Assembly (NCBI GenBank): GCA_021776195.1
Contig: JAJFGK010000027.1
Span: 1 to 27,989 of the forward strand
Origin: Kiloniellaceae bacterium
Lineage (GTDB): Bacteria > Pseudomonadota > Alphaproteobacteria > Kiloniellales > Kiloniellaceae
Length of the DNA: 27,989 nucleotides
Reading direction: 5' to 3'
Made by a program: the position numbers and the translations under genes
In this document: piece after piece, positions 10,993 through 18,612 of the stretch
How positions within the stretch are numbered: the first letter of the stretch is position 1
Layout: each line of letters starts with the position of its first letter
The notes under the pieces: model-generated
What the model was told of the DNA's origin: nothing
The model's database searches: none
Seen by the model: only the letters and a program-made list of their open reading frames with translations

Positions 10993-13350
10993 TCAGGCCC
11001 GGACCCGCGACTTGTCCGGGTCGTAGAAGGGGAAGGGCACGACCTTGGCCGGCAGGCGTTTCATGTGGCCGTCCAGCTTGCCGACCTCGACTTCGGTGCC
11101 CAGTTCGGCGTGGCGCACGTCCATCCGGCAAAGCGCGATGGTCTTCTTCAGGATCGGCGAGCGGGTCCCCGAGGTGATGCTGCCGACCTGGGCCCGCCCG
11201 ACATGGACGCAATCGCCGTTGCCGGGAATCTCGTTGCCCTCGACTTCCAGGCCGACCAGCTTCCTCTGGGGGTGGGCCTTGCGGTCCTCCAGCGCGGCGC
11301 GGCCGATGAAGTCTTCCTCCTTGGTCTTGAGCGCCACGGCGAAACCGATACCGGCCTCGAAGGGGTCGGTCTGGTCGCAGAACTCGTAGCCACCGAAGAT
11401 CAAGCCGGCCTCGATGCGCAGCATGTCCAGGCCCTCGAGGCCGAGCGGCGCCACGCCATGGGGTTGGCCGGCCGCCCAGAGCGCGTCCCAGACCGCCACC
11501 GCGTCCTTGGGCGCGCACCAGACCTCGTAGCCCAGCTCGCCGGTGTAGCCGGTGCGCGAGACCACGATGGCCGGGCCGTTCATGTCGCCGATGCGCCCGA
11601 TGGTGAAGCGGAACCAGCCGAGTTCCTCGATGGAGGGCTGGGTCGGCGGGGTCCAGACCACCTCTTTCAGCAACTCGCGGCTCTTGGGGCCCTGGACCGA
11701 GACATTGTGCTGCTGGTCGGTCGAGGACTTGACCCAGACATGCATCCCCTGCTTTTCCGCGACCTCGCGCAGCCAGACGCCACAGTAATCGTCGCCGCAG
11801 ATCCAACGGAAGTTGTCCGGCCCCAGGCGGAAGACGGTTCCGTCGTCGATCATGCCGCCGGTGTCATAGCAGATCGCCGAATAGGAAACCTGGCCGACCG
11901 CGAGGCGCCGCACGTTGCGGGTCAGGGTGTACTGCATCAGCGCTTCGGCATCGGGCCCGAGAACCTCGAACTTGCGCAGCGCCGAGAGATCGAGCAGTGC
12001 GACCCGCTCACGGCAGGCCCAGTACTCGTCGAGCGCGCCCAGATTGGTGAACTTGTTGGGCAGCCAATAGCCCCGGTACTCGCCGAAATCGCGGGTCAAC
12101 TGCGAGGTGCGTGGGTGGAAAGCGGTTTCCTGGGTGAGTTTAGCTTCTGAATCGGGGGTCATGCGGGTCGCGATCGCTTTCGAGAAAAGGTTCTTTTCGG
12201 GGTAGACACGGACATGAATGTCGGTCGGGTTCCAGCCGTTGCAGGCGTCGATATCCGAGGGACAGCCCGAGGAGGCGCAGACCAGATCGGTCGTGGCCCG
12301 CATCAGCACGTAGTCGCCGGGCCGGGACCAGCTTTCGTCCAGGTAGATGGCGTTCGCCTCGTCGATGCCGGTGTTGTAGAAGAAATTGATCGCCGGCCAG
12401 CCCTTGCGCCGGGCAATGCCATAGGGCTCGAGCGCGTTGTTGAAGTTCTCGGAACAGCTCACGTGGCCGGGATAGCCCAAATCCTCGTAGTACTTCGCCG
12501 TGCAAGCCAGCCCGAAGGTATCGTGCCGCCCGCAGGTATCCCGGACCACCTCGACCAGCGGCTGCATCTCCTGATCGAAGAACTTCGAGTACAGCCCCGG
12601 CGCCGGATAGCTGGCGCCCATCAGCGTGCGGGTCGTGGTGGGATCCAGACCGCACTCGACGCCGTCCTGCAACCGCCCCGCCGCGAAGGTCAGGAAGTCG
12701 GAGCACTGGCGGCCGAAGAGATCGATCACCTGGATGTACTCGCCGGCCTTGACCTCGTAGGCCTGGGCCGATGCGCGGTCGACCTGGAAATCAAGGCGGG
12801 GATCGGCCAGGGGATCTGGCAGGCAGAGATTCTCTGTCGCCAGCGGCCGGGCGCGGGCCAGCTTGACCCGCAGGTCGGTCGGTGGGTTCTGCGCGTCGAC
12901 CGCCATGGCCTCGCCCGGCGCCGCGACCACGCAGGTCAAGGGCGCTTCGACAAGAAAGGACCGCGCCGCGCCCGCCGGCCCATCTTCGTCGAACAGGCGC
13001 AAGCCCTGGACCCCTCGGGGCTCAATCTGACGCCGGCGCAAGGTCGCGATGAGGCTCGCCGCCGCAGGGTCGCCACCCGAGAGAATTTTTGCGAGGCCCT
13101 CGAGCGGCTGGCCCGGGCCGCTTCCGAGACCCTCGGGCCGGCAATGGCCTTGCGCGTCGAAGACCGCGATCTCACCGGGCTGGCGGCCTTCGGTATCGAC
13201 GATCTCCAGCTTGTCGCCCGGCTGCAGGACGATCGCGATCGCGCCGCCGCCCTTGACCAGGTATTGCTCCAGCCGGGGATCGGACAGTGCCACACCGGGG
13301 CGCAGGATGCGCGATCCACGCTGTACGTCCAGTTCGAAGGTATCGGGCAC
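10993..13350 (-). CDS. DUF1989-GcvT fusion: urea-carboxylase-associated-like domain joined to a folate aminomethyltransferase
   Basis: A 785-aa cytosolic fusion. Residues about 15-130 resemble the first half of a DUF1989 domain (VLQPGDKLEIVDTEGRQPGE). Residues about 195-385 are a full DUF1989 domain with VKAGEYIQVIDLFGRQCSDF, RHDTFGLACTAKYY, HVSCSENFNNAL and the conserved CPSDIDACNGWNPTDIHV (363-380). Residues about 420-785 are GcvT-like, including GGMIDDGTVFRLG, SRTGYTGELGYEV, GLEGLDMLRIEAG and a C-terminal barrel with GSITSGTRSPILKKTIAL. DUF1989 proteins include the carboxyguanidine deiminase subunits beside guanidine carboxylase; GcvT domains pass C1 units to THF. I infer a hydrolytic or demethylating step coupled to folate, substrate unknown. 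The start is GTG 13350 because GGGGGAG lies 6 nt upstream; the frame extends to 13395 without family sequence. Confidence 0.85.
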   Translation of the reverse strand: MPDTFELDVQRGSRILRPGVALSDPRLEQYLVKGGGAIAIVLQPGDKLEIVDTEGRQPGEIAVFDAQGHCRPEGLGSGPGQPLEGLAKILSGGDPAAASLIATLRRRQIEPRGVQGLRLFDEDGPAGAARSFLVEAPLTCVVAAPGEAMAVDAQNPPTDLRVKLARARPLATENLCLPDPLADPRLDFQVDRASAQAYEVKAGEYIQVIDLFGRQCSDFLTFAAGRLQDGVECGLDPTTTRTLMGASYPAPGLYSKFFDQEMQPLVEVVRDTCGRHDTFGLACTAKYYEDLGYPGHVSCSENFNNALEPYGIARRKGWPAINFFYNTGIDEANAIYLDESWSRPGDYVLMRATTDLVCASSGCPSDIDACNGWNPTDIHVRVYPEKNLFSKAIATRMTPDSEAKLTQETAFHPRTSQLTRDFGEYRGYWLPNKFTNLGALDEYWACRERVALLDLSALRKFEVLGPDAEALMQYTLTRNVRRLAVGQVSYSAICYDTGGMIDDGTVFRLGPDNFRWICGDDYCGVWLREVAEKQGMHVWVKSSTDQQHNVSVQGPKSRELLKEVVWTPPTQPSIEELGWFRFTIGRIGDMNGPAIVVSRTGYTGELGYEVWCAPKDAVAVWDALWAAGQPHGVAPLGLEGLDMLRIEAGLIFGGYEFCDQTDPFEAGIGFAVALKTKEEDFIGRAALEDRKAHPQRKLVGLEVEGNEIPGNGDCVHVGRAQVGSITSGTRSPILKKTIALCRMDVRHAELGTEVEVGKLDGHMKRLPAKVVPFPFYDPDKSRVRA

Positions 13351-13499
13351 GGGCTGCTCCCCCTTCCAGAATCGGGCAGATGGCGACCAAACCAATAGCG
13401 GACCAATTGATGGCCTTTATCAGACCGATTTGAACCTCTTTCGCGCCACCTGGCAAGAGGACAATTTTGTTGGCACCTGGTCGGGTGCAGCGATTTATA

Positions 13500-14636
13500 T
13501 CATGCCAGGACGGTGCCGGCGATATGGCGCAGTCCCTGCTCGTCACAGAAGTAGTAGACCACCAGAACTCTTCCGTCGCCGAGGCGGGTCGCCCAGGGAT
13601 AGCCGATATCCGAACAGGGACCGTCGTCGCGCAGGACGATTTCCTGGCTCTCCGCCAGGCCCCGGCAGTCCGAACGGATGATCCGGGCGCGAATGCCGTA
13701 GGGCTTGTGGCGGTAGCCATAGACCAGCAGCGCGCGGTCGCCCTCCAGGTCGATGATATCGTAGGGGTGGCCGACCACGGGCTCGATATCCCAGGGCCCC
13801 CAAGTCGCGCCCTCGTCGCGTGAGCGTACTGTCACCAGGCGATCCTGCAGGCCCCGGGTGCGGTGCAGCGCGACGATCTCGCCATCCGCTGCGCGGTGCA
13901 AGGCCGGCTCGGCGAACTCTCCGGGTCCCTCGGGGTCGGACGCGATGAGCGACTTGTAGCGCCAGGTCAGCCCGCCGTCGGCCGATTCATGCAGGTGGCT
14001 GTCATAGCCGGCGCGGCCGTGGCGGCCCCAGCCGTAGGTGGCCACCAGCAGCCGCCCGTCGGGCAGTTCAAGGGGACGGCCGCGCAGGGAGCCGCCGTGA
14101 AAGGGCCGCCGCCCGCGGATAATGTCGGGCGTGTCGGGTATACCCGGCAGATAGCGGTGCGGGCACCAGTTTTGGCCCTTCTCGTCGCCGAACCGAACGT
14201 AGCTGCCCCAGAATTGATACAGCAATGGATCGTTGCGCGGGCCGGCCGGCGGCGAGCCTTCCGCCCAACCGGGATTCAAGGAGGCCTGAAAAGGATACCA
14301 GGCAAAGCCGCCCAGCAGCAGCCGGCCATCGGACAGCACCAGCAGGCTGGCGTCCTGGTCGCCGGCCTCGGTATCGCTCGGCAGGTCGGTGGGACCTTCC
14401 AAGGGTTGAAAATCGGGGCCCAGGAGAATGCGTGTCAGCGTGGAGCGGCAATCGAGATGATCCATCCCATCCAGGCGGGCTTCCCACCTGCCCCCGGGCT
14501 CGCCGAACAGCGAACGTTGATCGCGGGCCCGGCGAAACACCAATAGGATACTCCCATTTTCCAGAGCCACCGCCGCTGGAAAAGAGGCGAAGAATCGGAA
14601 ATCCTTGTATAGAGTGAAGTTCTGGACACCACGCAT
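13500..14636 (-). CDS. Sialidase-fold (Asp-box) protein, cytosolic
   Basis: A 378-aa protein of the sialidase/BNR-repeat beta-propeller superfamily. Two Asp-boxes are plain: SADGGLTW (218-225) and SRDEGATW (272-279). FRRARDQRS (near 34-42) may supply the arginine found early in sialidases, and further propeller-like strands recur (DGRLLLGGFAW, DGRLLVATYGW, DGEIVALHRT, GDRALLVYGYR, DGRVLVVYYF). There is no signal peptide or anchor, so the substrate should be intracellular, and true sialidase activity is doubtful. It lies 149 nt upstream of the DUF1989-GcvT gene on the same strand and may share its transcript. The start at 14636 has AAGGAAG about 9-10 nt upstream. Confidence 0.8.
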   Translation of the reverse strand: MRGVQNFTLYKDFRFFASFPAAVALENGSILLVFRRARDQRSLFGEPGGRWEARLDGMDHLDCRSTLTRILLGPDFQPLEGPTDLPSDTEAGDQDASLLVLSDGRLLLGGFAWYPFQASLNPGWAEGSPPAGPRNDPLLYQFWGSYVRFGDEKGQNWCPHRYLPGIPDTPDIIRGRRPFHGGSLRGRPLELPDGRLLVATYGWGRHGRAGYDSHLHESADGGLTWRYKSLIASDPEGPGEFAEPALHRAADGEIVALHRTRGLQDRLVTVRSRDEGATWGPWDIEPVVGHPYDIIDLEGDRALLVYGYRHKPYGIRARIIRSDCRGLAESQEIVLRDDGPCSDIGYPWATRLGDGRVLVVYYFCDEQGLRHIAGTVLA

Positions 14637-14778
14637 GTTGTCGGACTTCCTTTGCTCCTGAGGCGCAGCGATGACGAAAAGTTACCTCGAATGCCAGCAA
14701 AACCACAAAGCGATAAGGTTTCGTTAAGGAATGAGGGTTTCAATCAAAGATGCGGTCGGAAACCCTTGGAGTTGCAGC

Positions 14779-15153
14779 ATGCTTCGCTCTTCGTTAACCC
14801 ATCCGAGCGAACCCGAAAATCGTGAATGGGAACGCTATGAAGCCCAGCACGAGGTTTCGCTTTCCCTGACCTGTGGGGAAAAGCAGCATCTCTGTCAGGT
14901 GCGCGATATCTCCTTGGGGGGTGCGCGTCTGATCTGCCCTGAAGAGCTTCCCCAAGGTCAAGCCATTGTGGTCGATCATCCGGAGATTGGCGCCGTCGCC
15001 GCCGAGCGCCGCTGGGGCAATGAGCAGGAAATTGGGGTGACCTTCGATTTTTCCGACAATGCGCTGGCTCTGGTTTCTCACTGTCTGAGCGCGATGCTCG
15101 ATTTGTCGTCGAGCAGCCCCGGCGCGAACGGCAGGGCAGTTGCGGCGTCCTAG
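14779..15153 (+). CDS. Stand-alone PilZ domain protein, likely c-di-GMP receptor
   Basis: A 124-aa single-domain cytosolic protein. The PilZ c-di-GMP motifs are both present: RxxxR as REWER (15-19) and D/NxSxxG as DISLGG (43-48), followed by beta strands (GARLICPEELPQGQAIVVD, EIGVTFDF). Binding of cyclic di-GMP is expected from the family, with motility, adhesion or polysaccharide control as usual outputs. I prefer ATG 14779 because GGAG lies 7 nt upstream; an upstream in-frame ATG at 14731 follows AAGGA with no spacing. It is divergent from the sialidase-fold gene and 140 nt before the transglutaminase-like gene. Confidence 0.85.
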   Translation: MLRSSLTHPSEPENREWERYEAQHEVSLSLTCGEKQHLCQVRDISLGGARLICPEELPQGQAIVVDHPEIGAVAAERRWGNEQEIGVTFDFSDNALALVSHCLSAMLDLSSSSPGANGRAVAAS

Positions 15154-15293
15154 CCGTCTCTGACGTCCAGCCCACGGTCATTGGCTGATTGAGCGCCACA
15201 CCTCGCACCCGCCCGATGGACTTCCGCGGAGCGCCGCCATAGCCTTGTGGCGTGCGCTGTCGAGGACAAACCCGTGGAACGATCCGAGGGCCC

Positions 15294-16136
15294 ATGGAGA
15301 CTTTCTCCGAACAGGGACAACTGACGTCGCCCGGCCAATACGCATCCGCGCTCGATGCCTTGCCCGATGATGTCGCGTCTCTGATGGCCGCGGTACGTGG
15401 GCTATTCGTCCATGACGGCTTTCTGGGGATCTATGGTCTCGCCCATTTCGATTTTTCGTCTTATTCGCGAGAAACGCTGCCTCTGGAAAAACGCCTTGAT
15501 CGGATCTTGCGCCATTCCAGCCTGCCGCTCGCGACCGCCCGGCCGGTCGATCGTCGCGAAGTGGGAACCTGCCGCGACTATGCGCTGATGGCCTGCGGCA
15601 TGTTACGCCATAAGTCGGTTCGGGCGCGGGTCAGATGTGGCTTTGCGCGTTATTTTACGCCCGGCCGCTATGAAGATCACTGGATTTGCGAGTACTGGCG
15701 AGCCGACGAGGAGCGTTGGGCCCGCGCCGATGCCCAGTTGGATGGGGCACATTGCGACCATCTCGGTCTCGATTTCAATACATGTGATTTGCCCGATGGA
15801 GAGTTCGTGACGGCCAATGAGGCGTGGGATCTGGTCCGCAACGAGGCTGTGGCGGCGCAATTGTTTGGCCATGGCGAGGCCGCGGGAGAATGGTTCCTCT
15901 GGGTTAATCTGGCGCGCGACTGCCTCTCGCTCCGCGGCCAGGAAGTTTCGCCTTGGGATGGCTGGCGAAGGGCGATGGGCCGCGAGTCGGAAATCGATGC
16001 CGCTGATCGAGCGGCCTGCGATCGTATCGCCGCGGAGATTGGGCTACTGGAGCAACGGCAAGACGCAGCAGAGTTTACGTCGCGACTCCACCCCTTCTGG
16101 CTGGCTCGCGCCGGCGAGACAAAAAGTATGGAGTGA
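15294..16136 (+). CDS. Transglutaminase-like superfamily protein
   Basis: A 280-aa soluble protein with a papain-like transglutaminase core. The likely nucleophile is Cys93 in GTCRDYALMACGMLR, followed by a RVRCGFARYF strand, His129 in EDHWICEYW, and an Asp at 146 or 150 in WARADAQLD. This spacing fits the Cys-His-Asp triad of the family. Related bacterial proteins act as proteases or amidases; the substrate is unknown. No signal peptide is present. ATG 15294 follows CCGAGGG at 3-5 nt; the frame is open from 15252. The gene is on the same strand as the PilZ gene, 140 nt after it, possibly co-transcribed. Codon use is somewhat less GC-biased than in the metabolic genes nearby. Confidence 0.8.
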   Translation: METFSEQGQLTSPGQYASALDALPDDVASLMAAVRGLFVHDGFLGIYGLAHFDFSSYSRETLPLEKRLDRILRHSSLPLATARPVDRREVGTCRDYALMACGMLRHKSVRARVRCGFARYFTPGRYEDHWICEYWRADEERWARADAQLDGAHCDHLGLDFNTCDLPDGEFVTANEAWDLVRNEAVAAQLFGHGEAAGEWFLWVNLARDCLSLRGQEVSPWDGWRRAMGRESEIDAADRAACDRIAAEIGLLEQRQDAAEFTSRLHPFWLARAGETKSME

Positions 16137-16330
16137 CCGGGAGCGCGGCGCCGACAGTAAGGCCCGCACTTCAGCTGTCGCCGGACTCGGCGTTCGAATT
16201 TTGCCCGCGCCGCAGCGGGTCGTTGTGCCCAGGGACCCGCAAGCCGAGCTCCCGCTCGACTTCGTCTAAACTACGCAAGCTGTTGCGCAGATAGGGACTT
16301 ACAAATTCGGGCGAACGCCTGTTTTCGGTC

Positions 16331-16362
16331 TTATCCACGACTTATCCACCGAGTTATCAACA
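16331..16362 (+). promoter_or_regulatory. Cluster of three DnaA-box-like 9-mers
   Basis: Three 9-mers, each one base away from the DnaA consensus TTATCCACA, lie in the same orientation: TTATCCACG (16331-16339), TTATCCACC (16342-16350) and TTATCAACA (16354-16362). Their start spacings are 11 and 12 bp, about one helical turn, as in replication origins and other DnaA-controlled sites. A clearly AT-rich unwinding element is not evident, and the flanking genes are not the usual alphaproteobacterial oriC neighbours. It could be an origin, a secondary DnaA-binding site, or a plasmid or chromid origin element. Confidence 0.5.
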
Positions 16363-16510
16363 ACCCATGATTGATCTTGCCGACCCTAGCCCAATTAGTC
16401 GATCAGATCGAGTCTTTTCGGGTTACCCAGGGACGAGATCCACCCCACTAATCTAAGTCTCGGCGAATGACCTGACTGTGACGGGGATCACCACCGAACG
16501 CCGATCGCCA

Positions 16511-16637
16511 CCCTATATGGTTAATCAGCCAGAGGGCGCTGCCCGAAGGCCGCAAGAGGGCGCGATCTCCTCCGTTTCTCTTGTGCCTCCCTGTGCGGAC
16601 TGAAACTGCCCCGCCCCCTGTGGCGGGGCATTTTTTT
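16511..16637 (+). ncRNA. Possible small RNA ending at an intrinsic terminator
   Basis: A TATATGGTTAAT stretch near 16515 could hold a -10 element. About 100 nt later comes a strong intrinsic terminator that no plus-strand gene explains; the nearest upstream one ends at 16136. The interval contains CTCCTCC (around 16567-16573), an anti-Shine-Dalgarno-type sequence common in loops of alphaproteobacterial small RNAs. There is no open frame with a ribosome site. No clear -35 box was found and I do not recognise a known RNA family, so this stays tentative. Confidence 0.35.
16607..16637 (+). terminator. Rho-independent terminator
   Basis: TGCCCCGCC (16607-16615) and GGCGGGGCA (16622-16630) make a perfect 9-bp stem around the loop CCCTGT, followed by seven T residues (16631-16637). 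This orientation serves plus-strand transcription. On the minus strand the stem is followed only by GTTTCAG, so it would work less well for the M24 peptidase gene ending at 16650, though it could act in both directions. Confidence 0.85.
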
Positions 16638-16649
16638 GGCCCGAGACCG

Positions 16650-17819
16650 TCAGGCGATGATCGGCATTGCCGGCCAGGCGCGGCGGGACAACAGCTCGCA
16701 GCCGTCCTCCGTGATGACGAGGTTTTCTTCATGGACCATCATCCGGCCCGGGGCGAAGGCCATGCCCGGCTCGACGGTCATGACCATACCGGGTTTGAGC
16801 GGCGTGTCGTCGCCCGGGCGATTGGAGGGCCACTCGGTCAACTGCATGCCCAGGCCATGGCCCAGCCGGCCGACGTTATTGCCCAGCGCGCCGGCGGCAT
16901 CCAGCACGTCGTTCATGGCCTTCCAGAGATCGGTGGAAGTGGCGCCGGGCCGGGCCGCGGCAAGACCGGCGTCGGTCGCGCGGAACACAGCGTCGTAGGC
17001 GCGCTTGGCCGCATCGTCGGGCTCGCCGAAGGCATAGTTGCGATCGAAGTCGCAAAAGTAGCCGTCGAAGACCGTGCCCGTGTCGATGATCAGGATGTCG
17101 CCCGCGTCGAGGGTCTTTTCCAGGGGGCCCATGATGATGTTGTCATAGCCGCCGCGCCCGGAGCCGCCCATCATGTAGGGTGACGAATCGGCACCCCGGC
17201 GCAACACTTCCAGGCGCATCTCGCGGCAGGCCTCCCATTCGCTCATCCCGAGCCAGAAACGCTCCGGCATGATCTCGAAGGCGTCCGAGGCGATCTGACA
17301 GGCAAAGCGGATCTTTTCGATCTCCGCCGGCGATTTGATCGCCCGGAGTTGCCGCAGCACCGCACTGCCATCGACATAATCCAAAGGTCCGGTCGCCGCC
17401 TTGACCCGCTCCAGATCGTTCAGCGGCATGCGCAGGACATATTCCTGGCCGAACTCGCAGCCGATGCGCCCGAACCGGCGCGGCAGCTCGGAAAGAGCCT
17501 GAATGAGCAAGGTCACCCCGTCGTCCTCGGGCCAGGGCGAGGGCCAGGTGCGGATGTCCTCGACCCAGGTATCGGCCATGCCGGCCTCACCGATCTCCGG
17601 GATTACGGCGACCGGCTTGCCCTCGCGCGGCAAGACCAGGAACCAGGGACGCGTCGGGCTCTCCCAGAACTGCGACAGAAAGCCGCTGAAGTAGCGCACG
17701 TGCTGCTCGCTGGTCAGCAACAGGCCATCCAGTTCGGCTTCGGTCATGAGCGCCTGAGCGCGTGCGGCGCGGCCCTCGAACTCGTCGCGGGCAAATCCCT
17801 TCGCCGGCCGTTCGGTCAT
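16650..17819 (-). CDS. M24 family metallopeptidase (Xaa-Pro aminopeptidase / creatinase-like)
   Basis: A 389-aa cytosolic pita-bread-fold enzyme. The N-terminal creatinase-type domain covers about 12-155 (LLLTSEQHVRYFSGFLSQFW); the catalytic domain covers about 165-385. All five metal ligands of M24 are present: D246 (IIDTGTVFDG), D257 (CDFDRNY), H321 (GHGLGM), E350 (VEPGM) and E364 (HEENLVIT). So a dinuclear metal hydrolase is expected, either cutting X-Pro peptides or opening a small amide as in ectoine hydrolase DoeA or creatinase. The specificity cannot be read. It is the last gene of an operon with an SDR and an acyl-CoA synthetase, 19 nt after the SDR. GAGGAGAGGG precedes ATG 17819. Confidence 0.88.
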   Translation of the reverse strand: MTERPAKGFARDEFEGRAARAQALMTEAELDGLLLTSEQHVRYFSGFLSQFWESPTRPWFLVLPREGKPVAVIPEIGEAGMADTWVEDIRTWPSPWPEDDGVTLLIQALSELPRRFGRIGCEFGQEYVLRMPLNDLERVKAATGPLDYVDGSAVLRQLRAIKSPAEIEKIRFACQIASDAFEIMPERFWLGMSEWEACREMRLEVLRRGADSSPYMMGGSGRGGYDNIIMGPLEKTLDAGDILIIDTGTVFDGYFCDFDRNYAFGEPDDAAKRAYDAVFRATDAGLAAARPGATSTDLWKAMNDVLDAAGALGNNVGRLGHGLGMQLTEWPSNRPGDDTPLKPGMVMTVEPGMAFAPGRMMVHEENLVITEDGCELLSRRAWPAMPIIA

Positions 17820-17838
17820 GCGATCCCTCTCCTCTTTC

Positions 17839-18612
17839 TCAGACCCCGCAGGTCATGCCGCCGTCGACCACGATGGTCGATCCAGTCATGTAGCGCGACG
17901 CATCCGAGGCCAGCAACAGCAAAGCACCGTCCAGATCTTCCGGCAGTCCGGCGCGGCGCTGGGGTACCTGCTTGATCATGCCCTGCCCGGCCTCGCTCTT
18001 CAAAAAGTCTCGGTTCATCGCGGTTTCGATGTAGCCCGGCGCCAGCGAATTGACCCGGATTTGGTGCCGGGCCAGCTCCAGGGCCATGGCCCGGGTCAGG
18101 TTGGTCAGGCCGGCCTTGGCGGCGCAGTAGGCGACCAAATGGCTCTTGGCGGTCAGGCCGAGGATCGAGGTGATGTTCACGATCGAGCCGCCATGGCCCA
18201 GCCGCACCATATGACGCGCCACCGCCTGGGCCATCATCCAGGCCCCCTTGAGGTTGGTGTCGAGGATCGAATCCCAATCGCTTTCCTCGTAGTCCAGCAT
18301 CGCCTTGGTCCCGGCCACGCCAGCATTGTTGACCAGAATCGAAAGCGGTCCCAGTTCTGTTTCCGCCGCCTCGACGCAGACCTCGATCGAGGCCGGATCG
18401 GTGACATCGAGCCGCAGCGGGATCGCCCGGCCGTCCTCGGCCTCGATCTGGCGGATCAACTCGCCCAGACGGTCGAGGCGCCGCGCCGCGACCGCGACCT
18501 TGGCGCCCGCCCGGGACAGGGTAAGCGCGAACTGCCAGCCCAGGCCGCTGGAGGCGCCGGTGACGATGGCCGCGCGGCCGGACAGGTCGAACACCTTGGC
18601 GGGATGGGTCAT
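17839..18612 (-). CDS. Short-chain dehydrogenase/reductase (SDR)
   Basis: A 257-aa classical SDR with a Rossmann fold. Seen are the cofactor motif TGASSGLG (18-25), LVNNAGVAG (NNAG 95-98), the active-site residues N120, S149, Y162 and K166 (YCAAK), and a C-terminal VDGGMTCG. ARRLDRL after the second strand suggests NADP(H) preference, as in relatives with a basic residue there. It oxidises or reduces a hydroxy/keto substrate; given the acyl-CoA synthetase directly upstream (ATGA overlap), a 3-hydroxyacyl-CoA-type substrate is reasonable but not proven. Confidence 0.9.
   Translation of the reverse strand: MTHPAKVFDLSGRAAIVTGASSGLGWQFALTLSRAGAKVAVAARRLDRLGELIRQIEAEDGRAIPLRLDVTDPASIEVCVEAAETELGPLSILVNNAGVAGTKAMLDYEESDWDSILDTNLKGAWMMAQAVARHMVRLGHGGSIVNITSILGLTAKSHLVAYCAAKAGLTNLTRAMALELARHQIRVNSLAPGYIETAMNRDFLKSEAGQGMIKQVPQRRAGLPEDLDGALLLLASDASRYMTGSTIVVDGGMTCGV

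Larger units (their letters stand above)
16137..16649. other. Long noncoding gap after the transglutaminase gene
   Basis: This 513-bp stretch has no convincing gene; short frames in it look like extensions or shadows. It starts with an imperfect hairpin (CGACAG 16152-16157 pairing with CTGTCG 16175-16180) just after the transglutaminase stop. There is a CGCAA-GCTG-TTGCG inverted repeat near 16274-16287. It also holds the DnaA-box-like cluster at 16331-16362, many GATC sites from 16370 onward, and the strong stem-loop at 16607-16637. The density of signals in a genome region otherwise packed with genes suggests regulatory or replication function. Confidence 0.6.

Noticed and set aside
16192..16200. 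GTTCGAATT resembling a tRNA T-loop
   Set aside because: No cloverleaf can be built: there is no matching T-stem, acceptor stem or anticodon arm around it. No tRNA or rRNA was found elsewhere in the window.
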